A stretch of 64,000 nucleotides of DNA from Ascaphus truei (GCA_036426205.1 CM071571.1:111246559-111310558), one strand, 5' to 3'. Counted from the stretch's first letter, positions 21,983 through 32,640 are shown. Numbers and translations are program-made. The notes: generated from the sequence alone by a model not told the origin.

Positions 21983-22942
21983 ATGTCTCGAAAAAACCCC
22001 AAAACAAGCAAAAAAAAGGTGCTGCCAGAATACTTTAGCCGTGCGGGACCCGGCGGTGCAGGAGGAGAAATGGCGCCACATTCAAACGCCGGCTCGGAAA
22101 CGGAGCCAGAAGGAGAAGGAGAGGATAACCCTGCACCGAGGCCGTTGAGACAAGGCGACCTGGACAAATTATATGACAACCTTAAAGCACTGCTACAAGC
22201 CGAGCTTAAGGACATTAAGAGAGAGGTTACCGGGCTGGGGGAGAGGACGAATGTCCTAGAAACGAAAATGGACCAGACAATCAGATCCATAAAGAGACAG
22301 GACCGCAAATACAGCAATCTCCAGGAGCAAATAAACGAACTGCGGGACCGCCAGGAGGATGCAGAAAACAGGGACAGACGGAATAACCTTCGGGTGAGGG
22401 GGGTCCCTGAAACAATCCTGGACTGTGAGGAATTCATCATGAAATGGCTGGAGTCTCTGATGCCTGACACCCCTAAAGAACTCTTAGCCCTCGACAGGTG
22501 CCACAGAGCCCTGAGATCGAAGCCTCTAATGCACGAGCAGCCAAGGGACATTGTGCTCAGAATGCATTATTACCGCTCAAAGGAAGCAGTGCTGCACAAA
22601 ACAAGACCCCTGCCGATCGTTGAATTTGAGGACGTGCGTATGTCTGTCTACCAGGATCTATCCCCAGAGACACTTGCCCGCCGTAGAGCCCTGCTACCGT
22701 TCACAAGGACCCTAAGAGATAAGGGGGTGAGATACAGATGGATCTACCCCTTTGGCCTCCAAGTAACAAGAGGCGGCAAGACGAGCACCCTGCGAGGACC
22801 GGACGAGGGGCCAGCCTTCCTCCACAAGCTAGGCCTAGGGGAGGCCCCGGCAGCGGACGCCCCCAACAATGCCCTCCCAGAACCGATATGGGACCAACAA
22901 GCTAGATCCCCGAGAGAGCAGAGGGGTGCAGTATCAACATAA
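21983..22942 (+). CDS. L1 ORF1-type RNA-binding chaperone protein
   Basis: A 319-aa frame. It is expected to trimerise and coat L1 RNA in the ribonucleoprotein particle. Residues 1-50 are a basic then acidic, Gly/Pro-rich, probably disordered head. About 52-135 is a heptad-rich coiled coil (LYDNLKALLQAELKDIKRE...). An RRM-like domain follows, starting at RRNNLRVRGVPE and continuing to about residue 215 (IVLRMHYYRSKEAVL). A C-terminal domain with LSPETLARRRALLPF and YRWIYPFGLQV ends near 290. This order matches L1 ORF1p (Transposase_22). The head contains KKKVLPEYF, which loosely resembles a PCNA-interacting peptide but lacks its Gln. Confidence 0.9.
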   Translation: MSRKNPKTSKKKVLPEYFSRAGPGGAGGEMAPHSNAGSETEPEGEGEDNPAPRPLRQGDLDKLYDNLKALLQAELKDIKREVTGLGERTNVLETKMDQTIRSIKRQDRKYSNLQEQINELRDRQEDAENRDRRNNLRVRGVPETILDCEEFIMKWLESLMPDTPKELLALDRCHRALRSKPLMHEQPRDIVLRMHYYRSKEAVLHKTRPLPIVEFEDVRMSVYQDLSPETLARRRALLPFTRTLRDKGVRYRWIYPFGLQVTRGGKTSTLRGPDEGPAFLHKLGLGEAPAADAPNNALPEPIWDQQARSPREQRGAVST

Positions 22943-24639
22943 TGGTCCCAGAAAAGTAATAAACAGATTCAGTTTAATGTTCAAAGTTGGTGAAGTTCCA
23001 TCACCTAAGATGTTTGAGTTACGGTCTACTTGGCTTACGTTGATTACACCACCCAAGAAAAGAAGAGAAAAAGTAACGCACCCCTGAGGGAAAGAATGGA
23101 GATCCCCGACACTCCATCAACGGCGGTCCGGTGTCCAGGCAGCCGCAACGCACTAGAACTCCTGTTGGGGAAAACAAAAAACAAAATGCGGCCTACCTAG
23201 CAGATAATGGAGGCCCCAGACACAAGATGGCGAAGCAGACCCAGAAGGCGGGAATCCATCCTGGAACGCAGAAGCCGGAAGAGAGTGGTGAGCGGGAAAC
23301 AGGAGGAGAGGCGCGCACCTCCGCACTGATCGAAGACGACTTCCAAAATGGCCGCCCCCGGATACGCGTCACAGATGTGGACCGGAAGGTGAGACGCCAT
23401 CTTGGAGGGGGCATGAGACGGGCCCTCACTCGTGCAGCCAGATGACGCTAACACCAAAGGCTGAGGACCGCAGAAGGACCCCAAAGCTGGCCAGAAGCTG
23501 CCGATCGACCCGCGCAGGCCTAAAGTGGCCACCTCACCGGCCCGCCGCGGGCAATTTGAAATCTGAAGCGAAACTGCGCGGATAGACGGCGGGGAAGAGG
23601 AAAAAGCGGTAGGATAGCGCCGCAGCGGCGATCCTAGAGAGCGAGCAAGGGCAGGGTAAGTAGTAAAGAGGGAGCTAGGACAGAGGGGGAAAGCAAGTGA
23701 AGGCAAGGAAATAAGGCGATAAGGAGACATCTTAGGAGATAAGTACATAAGAAGGAGTAGGGAAGTAGACTTAAATTAAGAGGAGTACGAGGGGAAGCCA
23801 GCAAGTAAGGTAAAGGAGAAGATGAGCAAGGAGGACACCAGAAAGATATAGAAAGATGCAAGAGGGACAGGAGGAGTGGTGACTGGAAATAGAGGGTAGG
23901 GGGACGTGACGTCAGATGAGAGGAGCAAAGTAGCAAGTGAAATAGGGTCGGATCAGAAGGCTGAGGAAGACGGGGAGGGAGAGGAACAAGAAAGCGAGTA
24001 GTAAGAAGATATACGGTTTAGATTGACAGCAGGGGCCAAGAGGGAAGATTGAGAGCAAAAAGAAGGAGCAAAGAAACGTAGGTAATCATAAAGATTCGCA
24101 GGCTGTTGAGGACAAGAAGCAGAGGGCACAATTGGACATACTAAAGGGGTGTACAAAGCCAGGGCGGATGCTAGTTTTACAGAATGGAGGATAGGTTTCA
24201 ATAATCCGAGTTTAGGGAGAACGAGGCAGGAAAGGGAGAGAGAGTGACCTGCTTCTAAACTCCGCATGAGCCAGGCACTAGGGGGGAAGAGGGAGGATCT
24301 CCTGGACCCTAGTGAAGTCCTCGGGGACTGGGCGCGGGGGGTGAATAAACCTCATCCCACGTTTCCTCCGGACATTTGGAGAGGAACCCAGTTTCCCAAG
24401 GGCGATGATCTCGTCAAGGATGCGGCGGTGCCGAGACGACGAGAATGTTACTGTTTGTTGTCTTGTTTAAATGTTTATGTGTCCCCCCACGTGTTCCCTT
24501 TTGTGTGCTCCCCTTTGTGTTTCCCTGTAGGTGGCGTACTGAGTCATCACAACTCGAGAAGGAGAGAAAGTCGGAAATCCGGTCCAGGGACTTCTACTCG
24601 GAGCAGAACTCAGCAGCACAGTCCTCATATAAATCGCAA
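22943..24639 (+). other. 1.7-kb inter-ORF spacer of L1 copy B
   Basis: Unusually long for an L1 (mammalian spacers are tens of bp). It has no conserved ORF; a 104-aa frame at 23131-23445 and minus-strand frames have no motif. It is purine-rich on + at 23650-24050. A strong donor-like GG|GTAAGTAG begins at 23656, and a pyrimidine-rich acceptor-like CCCTTTGTGTTTCCCTGTAG ends at 24530, only 110 bp before the ORF2 ATG. Copy A has a similar acceptor-like site ending at 800. Confidence 0.75.
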
Positions 24640-27600
24640 ATGAGTAAGGAACTCAGGCTTGTATCACATAACATTAAGGGGTTTAACAGCCCGGCCAAGC
24701 GACGTATCGCCTTCCGGGATTATAAACGCAAAGGAGCAGAAATCCTATTTCTGCAAGAAACACACTTCTCCCAAGGTAACTACCCCAAATTTTTAGATAG
24801 GGACTACCCGACACACTTTTTGTCTTCCGCAAAAGTGAAAAAAAAGGGGGTGGCCATACTAATTCATAGAAGAATACCATTCGTACTTGATAGGTCCTTC
24901 AAAGATACAGAAGGAAGATTCCTCATAGTTAGAGGGACAATCCAAGGGTTCCCAATTACTTTAGCAACAATATATGCCCCTAACGAGACAGCCCCAGGCT
25001 TTTTCTCTACCTTCTTTGGAAAACTTAATAGAGTGGCCAGAGGCAATATCATTGTCGCCGGGGACCTGAACAGGGCGCTACGAGAGGACCTTGACAGATG
25101 CACATCCACTAACATTACACACAGATCCGACTTACTAACAATTAAACAAGGCCTACGCGACTGCCAGCTACTCGACATCTGGAGGGAACAACACCAGAGA
25201 CAGAAAGAATACACCTTCTACTCACACCCACATGACACATATAGTAGGATAGATTACTTCCTTGTATCAAATAGAATGGTCCCTGGGGTCTCTCACACTG
25301 AGATCCATGATATTTCATGGTCTGACCATGCATCTATTGAGCTGCGATGCACACTAATCCCACTAGACAGACCTAGAGCGAACTGGAAACTAAACGAAAT
25401 TCTGCTGAAAATCCCAGCCCTACAGCTAGAAATCGGGGAAAAGATTACACAATACTTCAAAGAAAACGAGGGGAGTGTTGCGACACATTCCACGCTGTGG
25501 GAGGCCCATAAGGCTACCCTCAGGGGGGTCATAATGAATCTGGCCGCTAAACGGAAAAGAGAGCGGGAGGGAAAAATCTCTAAGTTAGAGGAAACGTTAG
25601 CGGAACTCTCCTCCCTACACAAAAAGAACAAAAATGCCCACACGCTGACTCAAATACTATCCACAAAAACGAGTTTTAACCTCCTCCTCTCCGCCCAGGC
25701 TGAAAAGGAATTGACATGGTCCAAGCGGAAATTTTTTGAAAAGGCCAACAAGCCTGACACACTACTTGCCAACAAGCTAAAAAATAAGCTTCCAAACTAT
25801 CACATTCACGCGATTCGAAACCAAGGTGGGGACCTTACCTCCATCCCAGCGAACATTGCAGGGGAATTTAAAAAGTATTATGAAGTACTATACAATGGAG
25901 ATAAGGTAACCCATAACTCAAAAACAAAGGAAGACTTACGGTCCTTCCTAAAAGAGGCACATTTACCCATCCTGAAGAGATGTGAAAGGGAAGCACTCCA
26001 GTCGGATTTCACGATGGAGGAACTCTCTGGGGTCATTAAAGCGCTAAAACCGGCTAAAGCCCCAGGGCCAGATGGCTTTTCAAACTTATATTATAAGAAA
26101 TACTTAAAACTTCTTGCCCCCCACATGTTGAAATTATTTAACGAAATCTTAGCAGGGGCCTCATTCCCAGCACAAATGCTCCAAGCCTCAATCTCAGTGA
26201 TCCACAAACCCGGAAAGGACCCGGCAGACTGCAAGAGCTACCGGCCCATTTCACTGATTAACTCGGACCTTAAAATATACTCTAAACTCATAGCCAACAG
26301 GGTGGGTAGCGTCCTTCCCGGGTTGATACATACGGATCAAGTAGGGTTTATCGGAGGTAGTCAAGCGGCAGATAACACCAGGAGAATTATAGACTTGATT
26401 GATCTGGCTCAAAAAGAAAAAATACAATCCATGGTGTTAAGTCTGGACGCTGAGAAAGCCTTCGATAGAATAGATTGGCCCTACCTTTCGGAAACGTTGA
26501 GAGCATTTGGCTTCGAGGGACGCCTCCTGCAGGCCATCCTGGCACTGTATAAAAACCCAACAGCAAGAGTGAGATATCAAGGCTTCCCCTCAGAACAGTT
26601 TGAAATCAAAAGCGGAACACGCCAAGGATGCCCGCTGTCGCCGTTACTGTTCGCCTTATGCATAGAGCCTTTGGCGGCACACATCAGACTTAACCCAGAT
26701 ATCTCGGGGATCCCATTAGGAGACCAAATGCACAAAGCCGCGCTATATGCGGACGATGTCATTCTCACAATAACCAAACCTCTCACATCTCTCCCAAATA
26801 TATTCAACATTCTGGGCAAATTTAACCACATTTCGGGATTTAAGATCAATCAGTCTAAATCAGAAGCCCTCAATATTAATTTACCAAAAGAAGTTGAAAA
26901 ACTGATTGACCTCAATTTTCAGTTTAAATGGCAACCCTCTGCGATCAAATATTTAGGGGTGTATCTCACAAGGGAATATAAAACTTTGTATAAAGCAAAT
27001 TTCCCCAAGATCATAAAGACACTGGGGGAGGATCTCCGAACCTGGATGAGGGGAAATATATCTTGGATTGGGAGGATACATAGCGTGAAAATGAATCTCC
27101 TCCCAAAGATGCTATATCTTTTCCAGAGCCTCCCTATCCCATTAGTACAGGCGGACATCCTCTCCCTACAGTCAAAAATTATGAAATTTATTTGGAATGG
27201 GAAAAACCCACGAATTACTAAAGGGATTTTAAAACGCCCCACACTACGCGGAGGGTTAGCGGTGCCTTGCTTGCAGGCCTACTACAAAGCAGCCCAATTA
27301 GGGCAGATTTTCCAATGGCACACAGACCCAAGCCTACGGAGATGGGTCGAGTTGGAAAAGAGATGTTGTGCACCAATTGAAATCCGAAATTTAATCTGGC
27401 TACCCAGAGAAGGGGTACGCAAGATGAACAAGCCGCTACAGACCATGGTCAATTTGTTAAAGGTTTGGGAGGCCACGAAGTTTAAATGTAACCTGACAAC
27501 CAAAGCGTCATTAATGACACCAATAGTGGGCAACACAGACTTCGCTCCGGGCCTGAATAGTAAAAATTTCCTAATTTGGACTCAGAAGGGAATCTCCCGC

Positions 27601-28446
27601 CTAAAGGATCTGAAGGGCATAACGACCATACAAACATTTGAACAAATTAAATCCTCTAAGAATATCCCAAACAGCGAATTTTTTAGGTACCTTCAGATCA
27701 GGGATTTCTACAACAAAACGCCAATACGACCGGCACGAACAAATTTTGAGCAGCTGTGTTCTAGAGATACGGACACTAGGGGACTCACGTCTAGAATGTA
27801 CAGGGAAGTGATCTGCCAGAAGTCGCCCAATGACAATAGACTGAGTTACATGAGACAGTGGGAATCTGACCTAGGAGAGACTTTAGAGGACGACGACTGG
27901 GACAGAATTATTCAGGCGGCGGCAAAAAGCTCAATCTGCACCACACTAAAGGAGAACGCATATAAAGTCCTAATGAGGTGGTATTACACTCCGACGCGCT
28001 TAGCGAAATTTGTAAAAGGCTACTCTCCTCTCTGCCCTAAACAGTGCGGAGAGGCAGCAGATCTCCGACATATGCTGTGGTCTTGCATTAAAGTGGCCCC
28101 TATTTGGGAACAAATCAGAGATTGGATTCAGCGGATTCTCGATTTGGAGATCCCCCTGGACCCGTGGCTGTTCCTCCTGGGCAGACGGATCAAGGGTCTT
28201 TCAAATGCGTCGCATAAATTGATCGCGCATTTTGCCACTGCCACGAGATGTGAGATCGCAGCATTATGGAAACAGCAGGAGACACCCATTATCCCTAAGA
28301 TCAGAAACAGAATTTGGCATGTTTGCCGGATGGAACAATTAACGAGTTTAGTTAATGACTCCGGCACAAATTTTCTAAAAGTTTGGGACCCATGGTTATC
28401 CCAAGAAAAAATCCCAGGAGTGGACGCCTCCTCAATCCTGCATTAA
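24640..28446 (+). CDS. L1/Tx1-type ORF2 protein: APE endonuclease and reverse transcriptase (copy B)
   Basis: 1268 aa from the MSKE start. The frame is open from 24445, but the extra 65 residues lack domain similarity and copy A starts at the equivalent Met. The endonuclease has SHN at 9-11, FLQETHF with Glu40, IYAPNE, AGDLN, YSRIDYFLVS and SWSDH with Asp229-His230. The RT has KAPGPDGF, HKPGKDPADC, SYRPISLINS, GFIGGSQAADN, SLDAEKAFDRID, GTRQGCPLSPLLFAL, YADD at 703-706 and KYLG. The C-terminal Cys/His cluster is C1132-C1136-H1144-C1149. All catalytic positions are intact. It makes first-strand cDNA at the nicked target in the nucleus. Confidence 0.96.
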   Translation: MSKELRLVSHNIKGFNSPAKRRIAFRDYKRKGAEILFLQETHFSQGNYPKFLDRDYPTHFLSSAKVKKKGVAILIHRRIPFVLDRSFKDTEGRFLIVRGTIQGFPITLATIYAPNETAPGFFSTFFGKLNRVARGNIIVAGDLNRALREDLDRCTSTNITHRSDLLTIKQGLRDCQLLDIWREQHQRQKEYTFYSHPHDTYSRIDYFLVSNRMVPGVSHTEIHDISWSDHASIELRCTLIPLDRPRANWKLNEILLKIPALQLEIGEKITQYFKENEGSVATHSTLWEAHKATLRGVIMNLAAKRKREREGKISKLEETLAELSSLHKKNKNAHTLTQILSTKTSFNLLLSAQAEKELTWSKRKFFEKANKPDTLLANKLKNKLPNYHIHAIRNQGGDLTSIPANIAGEFKKYYEVLYNGDKVTHNSKTKEDLRSFLKEAHLPILKRCEREALQSDFTMEELSGVIKALKPAKAPGPDGFSNLYYKKYLKLLAPHMLKLFNEILAGASFPAQMLQASISVIHKPGKDPADCKSYRPISLINSDLKIYSKLIANRVGSVLPGLIHTDQVGFIGGSQAADNTRRIIDLIDLAQKEKIQSMVLSLDAEKAFDRIDWPYLSETLRAFGFEGRLLQAILALYKNPTARVRYQGFPSEQFEIKSGTRQGCPLSPLLFALCIEPLAAHIRLNPDISGIPLGDQMHKAALYADDVILTITKPLTSLPNIFNILGKFNHISGFKINQSKSEALNINLPKEVEKLIDLNFQFKWQPSAIKYLGVYLTREYKTLYKANFPKIIKTLGEDLRTWMRGNISWIGRIHSVKMNLLPKMLYLFQSLPIPLVQADILSLQSKIMKFIWNGKNPRITKGILKRPTLRGGLAVPCLQAYYKAAQLGQIFQWHTDPSLRRWVELEKRCCAPIEIRNLIWLPREGVRKMNKPLQTMVNLLKVWEATKFKCNLTTKASLMTPIVGNTDFAPGLNSKNFLIWTQKGISRLKDLKGITTIQTFEQIKSSKNIPNSEFFRYLQIRDFYNKTPIRPARTNFEQLCSRDTDTRGLTSRMYREVICQKSPNDNRLSYMRQWESDLGETLEDDDWDRIIQAAAKSSICTTLKENAYKVLMRWYYTPTRLAKFVKGYSPLCPKQCGEAADLRHMLWSCIKVAPIWEQIRDWIQRILDLEIPLDPWLFLLGRRIKGLSNASHKLIAHFATATRCEIAALWKQQETPIIPKIRNRIWHVCRMEQLTSLVNDSGTNFLKVWDPWLSQEKIPGVDASSILH

Positions 28447-28872
28447 CTAAACCAAATGCGTTCTCCTTTAAGGACAGATTAGACAAAAAGACATAGTGAC
28501 GCACAGCCAACGGACATCCCGATAGCCATAGCCAAAGGGAGACTGGGAGTGAGAAAGATAAAAGAACCTATGTAAAGCTAGTCAAAACTAAAATTCGTAG
28601 CGAGGGCCGAGAAATCAGCAGACAACAAGCCTCCACATCCGCTCCAGAACCTGGACATAGACCACCTCCCCCCACCCACCACCTCCTCCCTCCCCCCCTC
28701 TATCCCTGTCTTCATGTCACGTCAGTCTGGTCTTGTTTGTATTGTCTTAAGTAGTCAAGTCTAAATGTGGTCATTATATGTGGTTTGACAAATATGGAAA
28801 TGTAACAACGGGCTGTGAGAAATTGGTTGTATTTGTACTTTCCAATAAAAATTGAAAGTTGAAAAAAAAAAA
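28447..28872 (+). other. 3' UTR and poly-A tail of L1 copy B
   Basis: C-rich block CCTCCCCCCACCCACCACCT at about 28663-28690, AATAAA at 28844-28849, then AATTGAAAGTTG and the A tail. The end is conserved with copy A. Confidence 0.85.
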
Positions 28873-28887
28873 AAAAATGAAATTAGA
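28873..28887 (+). repeat. 3' target-site duplication of L1 copy B
   Basis: AAAAATGAAATTAGA, matching 21816-21830. Confidence 0.9.
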
Positions 28888-28960
28888 AGTCGATCTAATA
28901 CAACAGAAGGGATTTATTTAAGTGCGTAAGTCTACAGAAATATCCTGGACCAAATGTAAG
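28888..28960 (+). repeat. Older interspersed repeat, right part (after L1 copy B)
   Basis: Continuation of the repeat interrupted at 21815, with TCTAATACAACAGAAGGGAT shared with 50276-50295. Confidence 0.65.
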
Positions 28961-29174
28961 AAAGTATTCTAGCCTACAGTAGGACACAACTGTTCTCAAA
29001 TAGAGCAGTGTGCCAAAACACACTGTATCAGGTTTTGTTAATGCTACATCGTTGTACTTGTGAAATGCAGATGTAAAACTGTTTCATGTAATACTGTGCC
29101 CCATATTTACTAAGCAGGGATGGTCCCTAAGTGCATGTGTAAAGTGTCTTTCGGTGCCAGAAGGTGTCTTATGC

Positions 29175-29488
29175 CAGGGATGGGCAAACTTTTCAGTTTG
29201 TGCCCCCCTGTCTGTGCTCCTCCTCCTTACCTGCTCTCGGTCTCCACGCGACATATGAAATCACGACACGCATTGACATTTGACCCCGCGACGTCATTTT
29301 GATGCCGGGTTGTCATGGCGACACGTCACTAAACAGCCGGCTGAGAGCAGGTAAGGGAAGTTGCAGAGGCCTCGCGCCTCCCCCAGCATTTAATTTACAT
29401 GCCTGGGGGAAGAGCGTGGGGGCTCTGCAACCGCCGTGCCCCCCCCCCCCTTAGAAAATCCCTTGCCCCCCTGTGGGGCGCTCCCTTG
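29175..29488 (+). mobile_element. hAT-type MITE, 314 bp, 8-bp TSD
   Basis: TCTTATGC is duplicated exactly at 29167-29174 and 29489-29496, the 8-bp hallmark of hAT. The left end is CAGGGATGGGCAAACTTTT and the right end GGGGCGCTCCCTTG. The interior shares ACGTCATTT, CATGGCGACACGTC and CAGAGGCCTCGCGCCTCCCC with the copy at 19902-20277. No ORF. Confidence 0.88.
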
Positions 29489-29496
29489 TCTTATGC

Positions 29497-29934
29497 TAGA
29501 GTACTGCTTAGTAATTATGGGCCTGTATGTTTGTACCTACATAATATTTACCATGGTTTTTACTAAATACTTTGCTAGTTGTGTGTCTTGGTGGGTTATT
29601 CATCATGAATGAGTCACATTTTACCTACTACTATTTGTATTATTATTAAATGCATGCATCATGTAAAAGTGATTTACAATAATGCAATAATATATCACAA
29701 TATAATCTATTTTTTTTGCTGCATGAGTGCTGGTATTTTTATTATAGTAATAAAATGATCAAAGACAGCAACACAAAATTCACATTTCACTTTACTATGA
29801 CTCATAGCTGCAAAAGAAAAATGAGGCAAACTGGTAATTAACAAGTCTCTTACAGTACTTCTGGGATTGTATCAGTAGCTTACACTGCAAGAAGTTATTC
29901 CTGTACCTGATCTCATATTTGTTTTCATTTTCAG
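29497..29934 (+). other. Intron sequence before the first visible METTL25 exon
   Basis: AT-rich, ending in TTTTCATTTTCAG, a good polypyrimidine tract and AG acceptor at 29933-29934. No other feature seen. Confidence 0.7.
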
Positions 29935-30009
29935 CTTTCAGACAAGCAAATAATGGACTACTATGAGAATTATAAACCCCGAATGAATGAGCTGAACGCA
30001 TTTACCATG
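29935..30009 (+). CDS. METTL25: METTL25, third-last coding exon (25 codons)
   Basis: The acceptor TTTTCATTTTCAG precedes and the donor GTAATA follows at 30010. It is a phase-0 exon of 75 nt encoding LSDKQIMDYYENYKPRMNEL plus NAFTM. The YYEKYKPRMNELEAFNM-like stretch is characteristic of the C-terminal part of vertebrate METTL25, recalled from family knowledge. METTL25 is a predicted SAM-dependent methyltransferase family protein; this segment lies after the methyltransferase core. It joins in frame with the exon at 34660. Upstream exons were not recognised in the window. The donor is weaker than consensus. Confidence 0.85.
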
Positions 30010-30975
30010 GTAATACCCCACAGTTATTGCACTGTTCATATCTTTATTATTGCTGGAGCTGAAGTGAACCACACACACAATGTAATGTATGCATGTTTCC
30101 TCATTGCTTACAATATCAGTACACATTTCAAATTCTTCAAAAATCAAGATACTGCAGCTCGAAGATATACTGGGGACTACATCCTGTGGTTAAACATAAA
30201 CCGTATCCAGGAGACAAACTTTCAGCTACTTTGGAGAAATGTAATATCATCTTCGGATGAAGACAAAGCATTAAATAGTCCAATTTGTGTCGTAGAAAGT
30301 ATATCATATGTTACATGACCCTTAACTGCAGTTAGAGGGATGCTGACAATGTGCAATGTGTATTCTGCAAAATAAAATATGAGCTTTTGATCTGCATCCC
30401 AGAATAAGGCTTAACACCGGGAACTCTTTGAACAACAAAGAATTGTATTGAATGTATTCACAAAACTAATATTAAGGAACAGTAAAGCAGCAGAAAGCAT
30501 ATGAAATCACAGAGAATGACAACCAAATAAGATTCTCTCTCTACTGAAAATGTAATTTAGTATCACGATAAAAAACCATTGAAAATGTGTATATGGTAGG
30601 AAAAATAGTTACTGAAAAGAAGTACAGTAAAGTATTAAGCTTTTTACAATAGATACATATTTCGTTTTTTTACCACCTCTTTGTCCTTTTCAGGCATTTT
30701 GTAAATGTACACAGGTTGTCACTTGTGTATTTTCATGTTTTCATTCATTTCTCTGAAGCGTTGGGTTTTTTTTTTATTGATGGTCCGTTGGGGGAACAAT
30801 GGATGTTTAAGATGTTAGGAGTATAGTTATGTTAGAATTTGTCCATTGCACATTAATGCTTTTTGCCTGTTTAAACATAATAATGATGCATTTTTTTTAT
30901 AAGTTATTCTTTTGAATAAAGCTGTTTTTATTGATGATTCCTTTTGGGGAGCCATTGGTATTTAGTCCTGGTAAT

Positions 30976-31012
30976 ACTTGATGAAGTGCCATGGTGAGGA
31001 CGAAACACACAT
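30976..31012 (+). ncRNA. Solitary hammerhead-like motif
   Basis: TTGATGA core (one change from CTGATGA), a stem II region GTGCC/GGAC with a bulge, then GAAACACACATG. Surrounding AT-rich sequence resembles the untranslated part of a PLE (TTATATATATTTTTACAC downstream), but no ORF is present. Confidence 0.4.
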
Positions 31013-31511
31013 GATTGTTTGTGATATGATGAATTAACCTTTATATATATTTTTACACATTCAGTGGCTTGACATTTCTGGGGTTTTTTCTTTCAAGAGC
31101 TGTCCATTGATTTTTTTTTTTTGCTTGACTTTTTGAGGCATATGACGATGTCAGTTTTGCTCTGTAGTGCCTGTGGCTCCGTTTTCCACTTTATGAAATA
31201 TTTTGAGTACTTTTGTCCCCTTGAAAGTAAAAGTTAATAGGTTTTACTGCATGTTAAGCCACTTGTTAGGCAATAGAACCTGAGGTGTCTCTTTCATTTG
31301 GCTACCTTTCAGATCTCAGCTGCTGTATGCAATATACTAGGAACATTTTACCTTTACGAAAAGGATGATATCCCTATGAAACACCTGAAACAAAAAGCTG
31401 AGCGAACTGTTAACCTTTACAGTACCGGGGGTCCCGCAGCACCAGAGTGCCACCAGACCTCCGGCACTTCCTCATGTGACGGTTCCTGTAGTGATCACAT
31501 GACACACCTTG

Positions 31512-31853
31512 GGCTAGGTCCCCACAGCCTACTGCAGCGCGCTTAGGCGTGCGCTGCAGGGACAAGAACCGCCCCTCAATGGGGCTGGGGCCGCTACCTA
31601 CCTTGGCCACCGCACTGCGCGGCCAGATTTTTCTGAAGACAGGAAAACTGTCTTCAGAACTGGCGACCGAGCACTGGCCCCGCCCCCCGGCGGTTCAGCC
31701 AATGAGGGCAAACCTGTTGGGTTACATTATGGCCGCACCCCCCGCCACGCCTCTTCATGTTTCCCCCTGCAGCTCTGCAAAGACCAGGGAACAGAGCTGC
31801 ACGCACCACCAGCCTTGCATGCGCACATGTAGCGCTGACACCGAACCGTAGCC
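31512..31853. mobile_element. PIF-Harbinger-type MITE, 342 bp, TTG duplication
   Basis: TTG flanks both ends (31509-31511 and 31854-31856). The left end GGCTAGGTCCCCACAGC and the complement of GCTGACACCGAACCGTAGCC form imperfect inverted repeats. The interior is GC-rich with CAGGAAAACTGTCTTC hairpins. The 100-aa frame is not a gene. Confidence 0.65.
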
Positions 31854-32017
31854 TTGGATGTTGAAGTAGAGGGGACTTAATTAATATTTGGATTGGTCTG
31901 GTTGCTCCATCGTGTTCCATAGAAATACCATGACTTGTATTTGTTATATTATTAATACAAAATTATGTTGACCATGTATCAAGACACAGTAAGATAATTT
32001 GCATTTTTGTGAAAGAA

Positions 32018-32051
<34 letters not shown>
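32018..32051. repeat. (AT)n microsatellite
   Basis: About 17 AT units, followed by ACACATACACACACACACA. Confidence 0.95.
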
Positions 32052-32061
<10 letters not shown>

Positions 32062-32640
32062 CACACACACAGTAGCGTTAAACCTACAGTATATGTGATT
32101 AAATAAATTAGCAACATGTCATTAATATAATGAATAGAATGATAACTAATGGCGAAGAATGAAAGTGCAATAGTGCATAAAGTAACTAACAATAATATAA
32201 TCACGCCATATTGTAAATAAATAAATGTCAATACATTTGTAAATACATGGAGTTAAATTGCAACGTCAATTAGTGATGAACCACATCACAAAGAAAAAAT
32301 GGAAAACAACAAGAAGGCAAGCTGCATTGTGTAACTTGATAGTTAAACAGTTTAATAAAAATTAAAAAGCCTCTAAGACTTGCACTCACAATGGTTGAGT
32401 TTATAATCGCATGTTAGATATAAACAGAAGCCCAGCACGTGGGATCAATGTTAGCTGGAAGGTGTCAGCAGCGGATGACTGACCCGTGGTGAAGACCTCC
32501 AGGGAACCTCCAAGAGATGTGAGTCACTGTAAAGGGGCCGCTCACTGGATCCATAGGTAGCTTCCACCGAACGGACTTAAAGTGAAACCGACCTCTCATA
32601 AAGTTACTACTCCTGCGTCAGCTGATGTTTCATCCATAAC

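Larger units (their letters stand above)
21831..28872 (+). mobile_element. Full-length Tx1-like L1 LINE, copy B (7042 bp)
   Basis: A complete element: 152-bp 5' UTR, open ORF1 (21983-22942), a 1.7-kb inter-ORF spacer, open ORF2 (24640-28446), 3' UTR with AATAAA at 28844 and a poly-A tail. It is flanked by a 15-bp TSD and sits inside an older repeat. Both ORFs are uninterrupted, so it is the youngest-looking autonomous LINE in the window and a candidate active source. Confidence 0.95.

Noticed and set aside
22869..23445. 72- and 104-aa frames in the spacer as additional L1 ORFs
   Set aside because: No motif and no counterpart in copy A.
24445..24639. 65-residue N-terminal extension of L1 copy B ORF2
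   Set aside because: Not shared with copy A, hydrophobic/low-similarity sequence overlapping the acceptor-like tract; the Met at 24640 aligns with the copy A start.
31298..31546. 82-aa frame after TTTCAG as a possible extra METTL25 exon
   Set aside because: No similarity to the known C-terminal region, no donor at a sensible place, and the exons at 29935 and 34660 already join directly in frame.
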